Shown in pieces: positions 5,162 to 7,711 of a stretch of DNA of 7,711 nucleotides. Position numbers and translations under genes: made by a program. Source of the stretch: Ectothiorhodospiraceae bacterium (lineage in GTDB: Bacteria > Pseudomonadota > Gammaproteobacteria > Thiohalomonadales > Thiohalomonadaceae); contig SLDE01000153.1 of NCBI GenBank assembly GCA_007125455.1, positions 1-7,711 on the forward strand, in the 5' to 3' direction. The notes under the pieces were generated by a model that searched no databases, was not told where the DNA came from, and saw nothing but the letters and a program-made list of their open reading frames with translations. Numbering within the stretch: the stretch's first letter is position 1; every line of letters starts with the position of its first letter.

Positions 5162-7711
5162 CCCTGCTTCCCCTTCGTAACCATTGGCAATGCAAACCAA
5201 AAGGTCGCCCCTGCACCGGGCACCGAATCAAAACCGACACTTCCCCCCATACGCTCCATCAATTCGCGGGTGATCGCCAGCCCCAGCCCACTGCCACCCT
5301 TTTGCCGGGTATCGGAGCCATCGGCCTGGGCAAACTTGTCAAAGACATATTCACGAAATTCCTCCGCGATGCCGGGGCCCTGGTCACGCACTGAGACCTG
5401 TATCCAGCCATCAGCAGAGCGGGTGTACACCGACACCTCCCCCCCCTCGGGGGAGAACTTGGCCGCATTGGAGAGCAGGTTGGCCAATACCTGTTGCAGA
5501 CGCTGAGCATCCACCTTCACCTGTGCCCCCCCGGCCCCGTGGCTCAGGCGCAGGTGTACCTTGAATTGATCCGCATAGGCGCGGTTGTCCTGTATCGCCT
5601 GCTCAAGCAGCGCTTGCAAGGGCTGAACATGCAGATCAAAACGCATCTTGCCGGCTACCAGCTTTTCCATATCGAGTAGATCATTGATCAGATAGCCCAG
5701 ACGCTGGCTGTTCTTGTAGGCAATCTCGATCATCGCGCGCGCCTGAGCGGAGAGCTCGCCCAGGGCCCCACCGGCGATCAGGCCCAGGGCACCGTTGATC
5801 GAAGTGAGCGGGGTGCGCAGTTCATGCCTGACGGTGGAGATAAACTCGTTCTTCATTCGCTCAATACGCTTACGCTCGGAGATGTCCTCGATCATCGACC
5901 AGATCAGCTTGCGCCCGCTATTATCACGTACCACCATGCCATTCAGCAGTACCGGGTAACGATTGCCATCCTTGCGGATATACTCCTTTTCAAATGGACC
6001 ATAACGCCCTGTCTCTTCCATGCTTTTTAGCTGTTCGATTTCCTTCGCCTCATACTCCTTGGGAGTTAGGTCCCAATAGCTAAGCTGGACGAACTCCTCG
6101 TGGCTATAGCCGGTGGGCCTCAGCAGGGCCTCATTGAGATCCACAAAGGCCCCGGTTTCATAATCATTCAGGGCAATGCCAATGGGCGATAGCTCAAACA
6201 GACCACGCAGGCGGGCCTCGCTGGCTTCCATCGCCTCTTTGGCATAGCGCGACTCGGTGACATCCAGAATAAAGCCATCCAGATAGGCCACATGGCCATA
6301 GCGATCATGGATCGCCCGGCCACGCTCCTGTACCCAGTGTATGCTACCCTCCCGGTGCACCACCCGATAGATCACCTCCCAACTCTCACCAGCCTCCACC
6401 GCCGCAGCGATCACCCGCTCCACCATCTCTGTATCCTCACGATGGATGATGCTGGCGTAGCTACGCACCGCGTTGTCGACAAAGTCAGTGACCGGATAAC
6501 CGGTGATGGGATCGATGGCCTGACTCATATAAAGCACGGTCCAATGCGCATCGTGCAGGCAACGGTAGGTCACCCCCGGAATATTATCCACCAGCGAACG
6601 ATACTGCTGTTCACTCTGTTGCAGGGCCAGCTCGGCCTGCTTTTGCGCGGTGATATCGGCGTGGGTGCCATACATCCATTCGGGCTTGCCATCGGAGCTC
6701 CAACTCACCACCTGACCGCGATCCAGCACCCATACCCAGTGGCCACGTTTGTGGCGCATACGGCACTGCACATCGTAGTAATCCAACTCGCCAGCGAAGT
6801 GGCCTTGCAGGGCCTGCTCTGAGGTCGAAAGATCATCCGGGTGGGTGAATTTCATCCAGGTATCGATACTGATCGGGGCCAGCTCGGCCAGGGTATAGCC
6901 GATGATATCCGCCCAGCGATCATTGAAGATGGTTTCGCCGGTCTGTACGTTCCACTCCCAGGTGCCGATATGGGTGGCCTCAATGATTGCCGCCAGGCGG
7001 CGCTCCCCTTCTTGCTGCTCGCGCTTGACCCGTGCGGCCTCCACCAATTGGCCCAGGGTGATCATCAGGGGGTGAAGAAAGTCGATCACCTGCTGGTTAT
7101 AGCCACCGGGACGATTGGCGATCCCCAGCACCGCCACCGGGGTATCGTCGTGATAGACCGGCAGCCCAAGAAAGGCATTCAGTGCCGGATGCCCATCGGG
7201 CAAACCGCCACGACGCGGATCGTGGTAGGGGTCATTAGCAATTACCGGCTCGCCACTGGTCAGCGCAGCACCGAACAGAGTGTTCAGGTTGGTAAACTCC
7301 ATGCCCCGCGGGGCATGTTTATCATAGAAAGCACGAGTGTCATCATTCCAGGCGATATTGGTGATGGCATAGGTCTTCAGATAGGGCTGGCCATCCGGTT
7401 GATAGCGCACCTCACCGATAAAACCGTATTCGCTATCGGTCAGTTCGAGTATGTCACTGAGCAAGCCATCGAAGGCCCGATGTCGATCCTGCTCGCGAAT
7501 AAACTGCGACTGGGCATTGGCAATCACCTCGGTTAGCCGTCGACTGCTTTCCAGCACCGCCTCATTGCGCGCCTCACTCTGCTCCAACTGGGCACGCAGC
7601 CTGTTCTCAACAAGCAGGTTGATCTCGTGCTCAACGCAGTCGGCCAGCTCACGCAGCATACCGAGCTCTTTTTTACTCAGGCATCGCGGCTGACTGTCGA
7701 TCAGACACAAG
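5158..7711 (-). CDS. Soluble GAF-PAS sensor histidine kinase without receiver (N-terminus off right edge)
   Basis: Cytoplasmic sensor histidine kinase; 850 C-terminal residues are visible (numbered from the edge). The first codon in frame is TTG within a typical GAF ending (CLIDSQPR then a helix), so the gene continues beyond the edge and TTG is not its start. Domains: end of GAF 1 (1-30); a coiled coil (about 30-75); GAF 2 (about 77-225) with the conserved YGFIGEV, LNTLFG, GLPDGHP, FLGLPV and GIANRPGGY motifs; three PAS domains (about 237-360, 367-490, 497-615), the first two PAS_3-like with HPDD/HRED and W motifs; HisKA with phospho-acceptor His629; HATPase with N-box Asn748, G1 box DQGPGI (776-781) and G2 box GGSGLGLAI. 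The residue before the catalytic His is Arg628, where Ser is usual. No membrane segment or receiver is visible, so phosphate must pass to receivers encoded elsewhere, most simply downstream in this operon. The stop TGA overlaps the next start as ATGA. Ligands of the GAF and PAS domains are unknown. Confidence 0.95.
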   Translation of the reverse strand, partial: LCLIDSQPRCLSKKELGMLRELADCVEHEINLLVENRLRAQLEQSEARNEAVLESSRRLTEVIANAQSQFIREQDRHRAFDGLLSDILELTDSEYGFIGEVRYQPDGQPYLKTYAITNIAWNDDTRAFYDKHAPRGMEFTNLNTLFGAALTSGEPVIANDPYHDPRRGGLPDGHPALNAFLGLPVYHDDTPVAVLGIANRPGGYNQQVIDFLHPLMITLGQLVEAARVKREQQEGERRLAAIIEATHIGTWEWNVQTGETIFNDRWADIIGYTLAELAPISIDTWMKFTHPDDLSTSEQALQGHFAGELDYYDVQCRMRHKRGHWVWVLDRGQVVSWSSDGKPEWMYGTHADITAQKQAELALQQSEQQYRSLVDNIPGVTYRCLHDAHWTVLYMSQAIDPITGYPVTDFVDNAVRSYASIIHREDTEMVERVIAAAVEAGESWEVIYRVVHREGSIHWVQERGRAIHDRYGHVAYLDGFILDVTESRYAKEAMEASEARLRGLFELSPIGIALNDYETGAFVDLNEALLRPTGYSHEEFVQLSYWDLTPKEYEAKEIEQLKSMEETGRYGPFEKEYIRKDGNRYPVLLNGMVVRDNSGRKLIWSMIEDISERKRIERMKNEFISTVRHELRTPLTSINGALGLIAGGALGELSAQARAMIEIAYKNSQRLGYLINDLLDMEKLVAGKMRFDLHVQPLQALLEQAIQDNRAYADQFKVHLRLSHGAGGAQVKVDAQRLQQVLANLLSNAAKFSPEGGEVSVYTRSADGWIQVSVRDQGPGIAEEFREYVFDKFAQADGSDTRQKGGSGLGLAITRELMERMGGSVGFDSVPGAGATFWFALPMVTKGKQG
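5162..5175 (-). promoter_or_regulatory. Ribosome binding site of the hybrid kinase (decides the start)
   Basis: AAGGGG at 5175-5170 on the minus strand lies 8 nt before ATG 5161-5159, inside the 3' end of the upstream kinase. Together with the ATGA stop/start overlap it favours this start over the in-frame TTG at 5200, which would add 13 unlikely residues and has no comparable site. Confidence 0.8.
5185..5874 (-). repeat. Kinase-core direct repeat, copy 1 (soluble kinase)
   Basis: HisKA plus HATPase region, residues 613-842 of the upstream kinase. It pairs with 2015-2704 at a constant offset of 3170 bp. The anchors (catalytic His, N-box Asn, G1 Asp, G2 Gly and the final Leu-Pro) keep identical spacing, so there is no net insertion or deletion over 230 residues. 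Positions 5464-5493 match 2294-2323 exactly (30 nt, read by eye). Confidence 0.85.

Noticed and set aside
5427..5470. Runs of C (5440-5445) and a cctccccccc-type tract as a possible slippage or regulatory site
   Set aside because: It falls in codons for the conserved SPEGGE region after the N-box, where the kinase core reads through intact and aligns without gaps to its paralogue. It is simply codon choice.
4166..5506. Plus-strand open frame of 446 codons opposite the two kinases
   Set aside because: It is antisense to clearly coding kinase sequence and spans the junction of two real genes. Its product is rich in His, Gln and Pro with no recognisable domain, as expected for the complement of GC-rich coding DNA.
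6841..7536. Plus-strand open frame of 231 codons opposite the GAF domain
   Set aside because: It lies wholly inside the conserved GAF/PAS coding region of the soluble kinase and has no recognisable motif.

Overview
The window is almost entirely coding on the minus strand and holds one tightly packed two-component (phosphorelay) operon. Read in the direction of transcription (high to low coordinates) it contains four genes: (1) the C-terminal 850 residues of a soluble GAF-PAS sensor histidine kinase that runs off the right edge (5158-7711); (2) a 1315-residue membrane-bound hybrid histidine kinase with a polytopic N-terminus, an extracytoplasmic domain, HAMP, three PAS domains, a kinase core and two C-terminal receivers (1214-5161); (3) a 125-residue stand-alone CheY-like receiver (844-1221); and (4) the first 280 residues of an Hpt-REC-REC protein whose output end lies beyond the left edge (1-842). 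Junctions are a 4-nt ATGA overlap, an 8-nt overlap and a 1-nt gap, each with a good Shine-Dalgarno sequence. This implies one transcript with translational coupling. There is no intergenic DNA, so the promoter and terminator must lie outside the window.

The parts make a plausible closed phosphorelay. Two kinases with almost the same catalytic core but different sensory inputs (cytoplasmic GAF/PAS versus membrane/periplasm plus PAS) would feed the two receivers on the hybrid kinase and the free CheY-like protein. The hybrid kinase has no Hpt of its own. The only Hpt seen is at the start of the last gene, where it is fused to two receivers. In this family such an N-terminus usually precedes a GGDEF and/or EAL (cyclic-di-GMP) domain, but that part is not in the window, so the output is inferred.

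Two points stand out. The two kinase cores form a 690-bp direct repeat with a constant 3170-bp offset, no visible indels at the anchors and a 30-nt exact match, so they are in-operon paralogues. The third PAS of the hybrid kinase, next to HisKA, carries the FixL signature, including residues aligned to the haem-ligating His and the distal Arg of FixL, so it could be a haem/oxygen sensor.

The GC-rich coding sequence, the domain style (environmental GAF domain, multi-PAS hybrid kinases, Hpt-REC-REC) and the Shine-Dalgarno spacing suggest a free-living or symbiotic gammaproteobacterium. No genus can be named from the sequence alone. No RNA genes, mobile elements, CRISPR arrays or att sites were seen.
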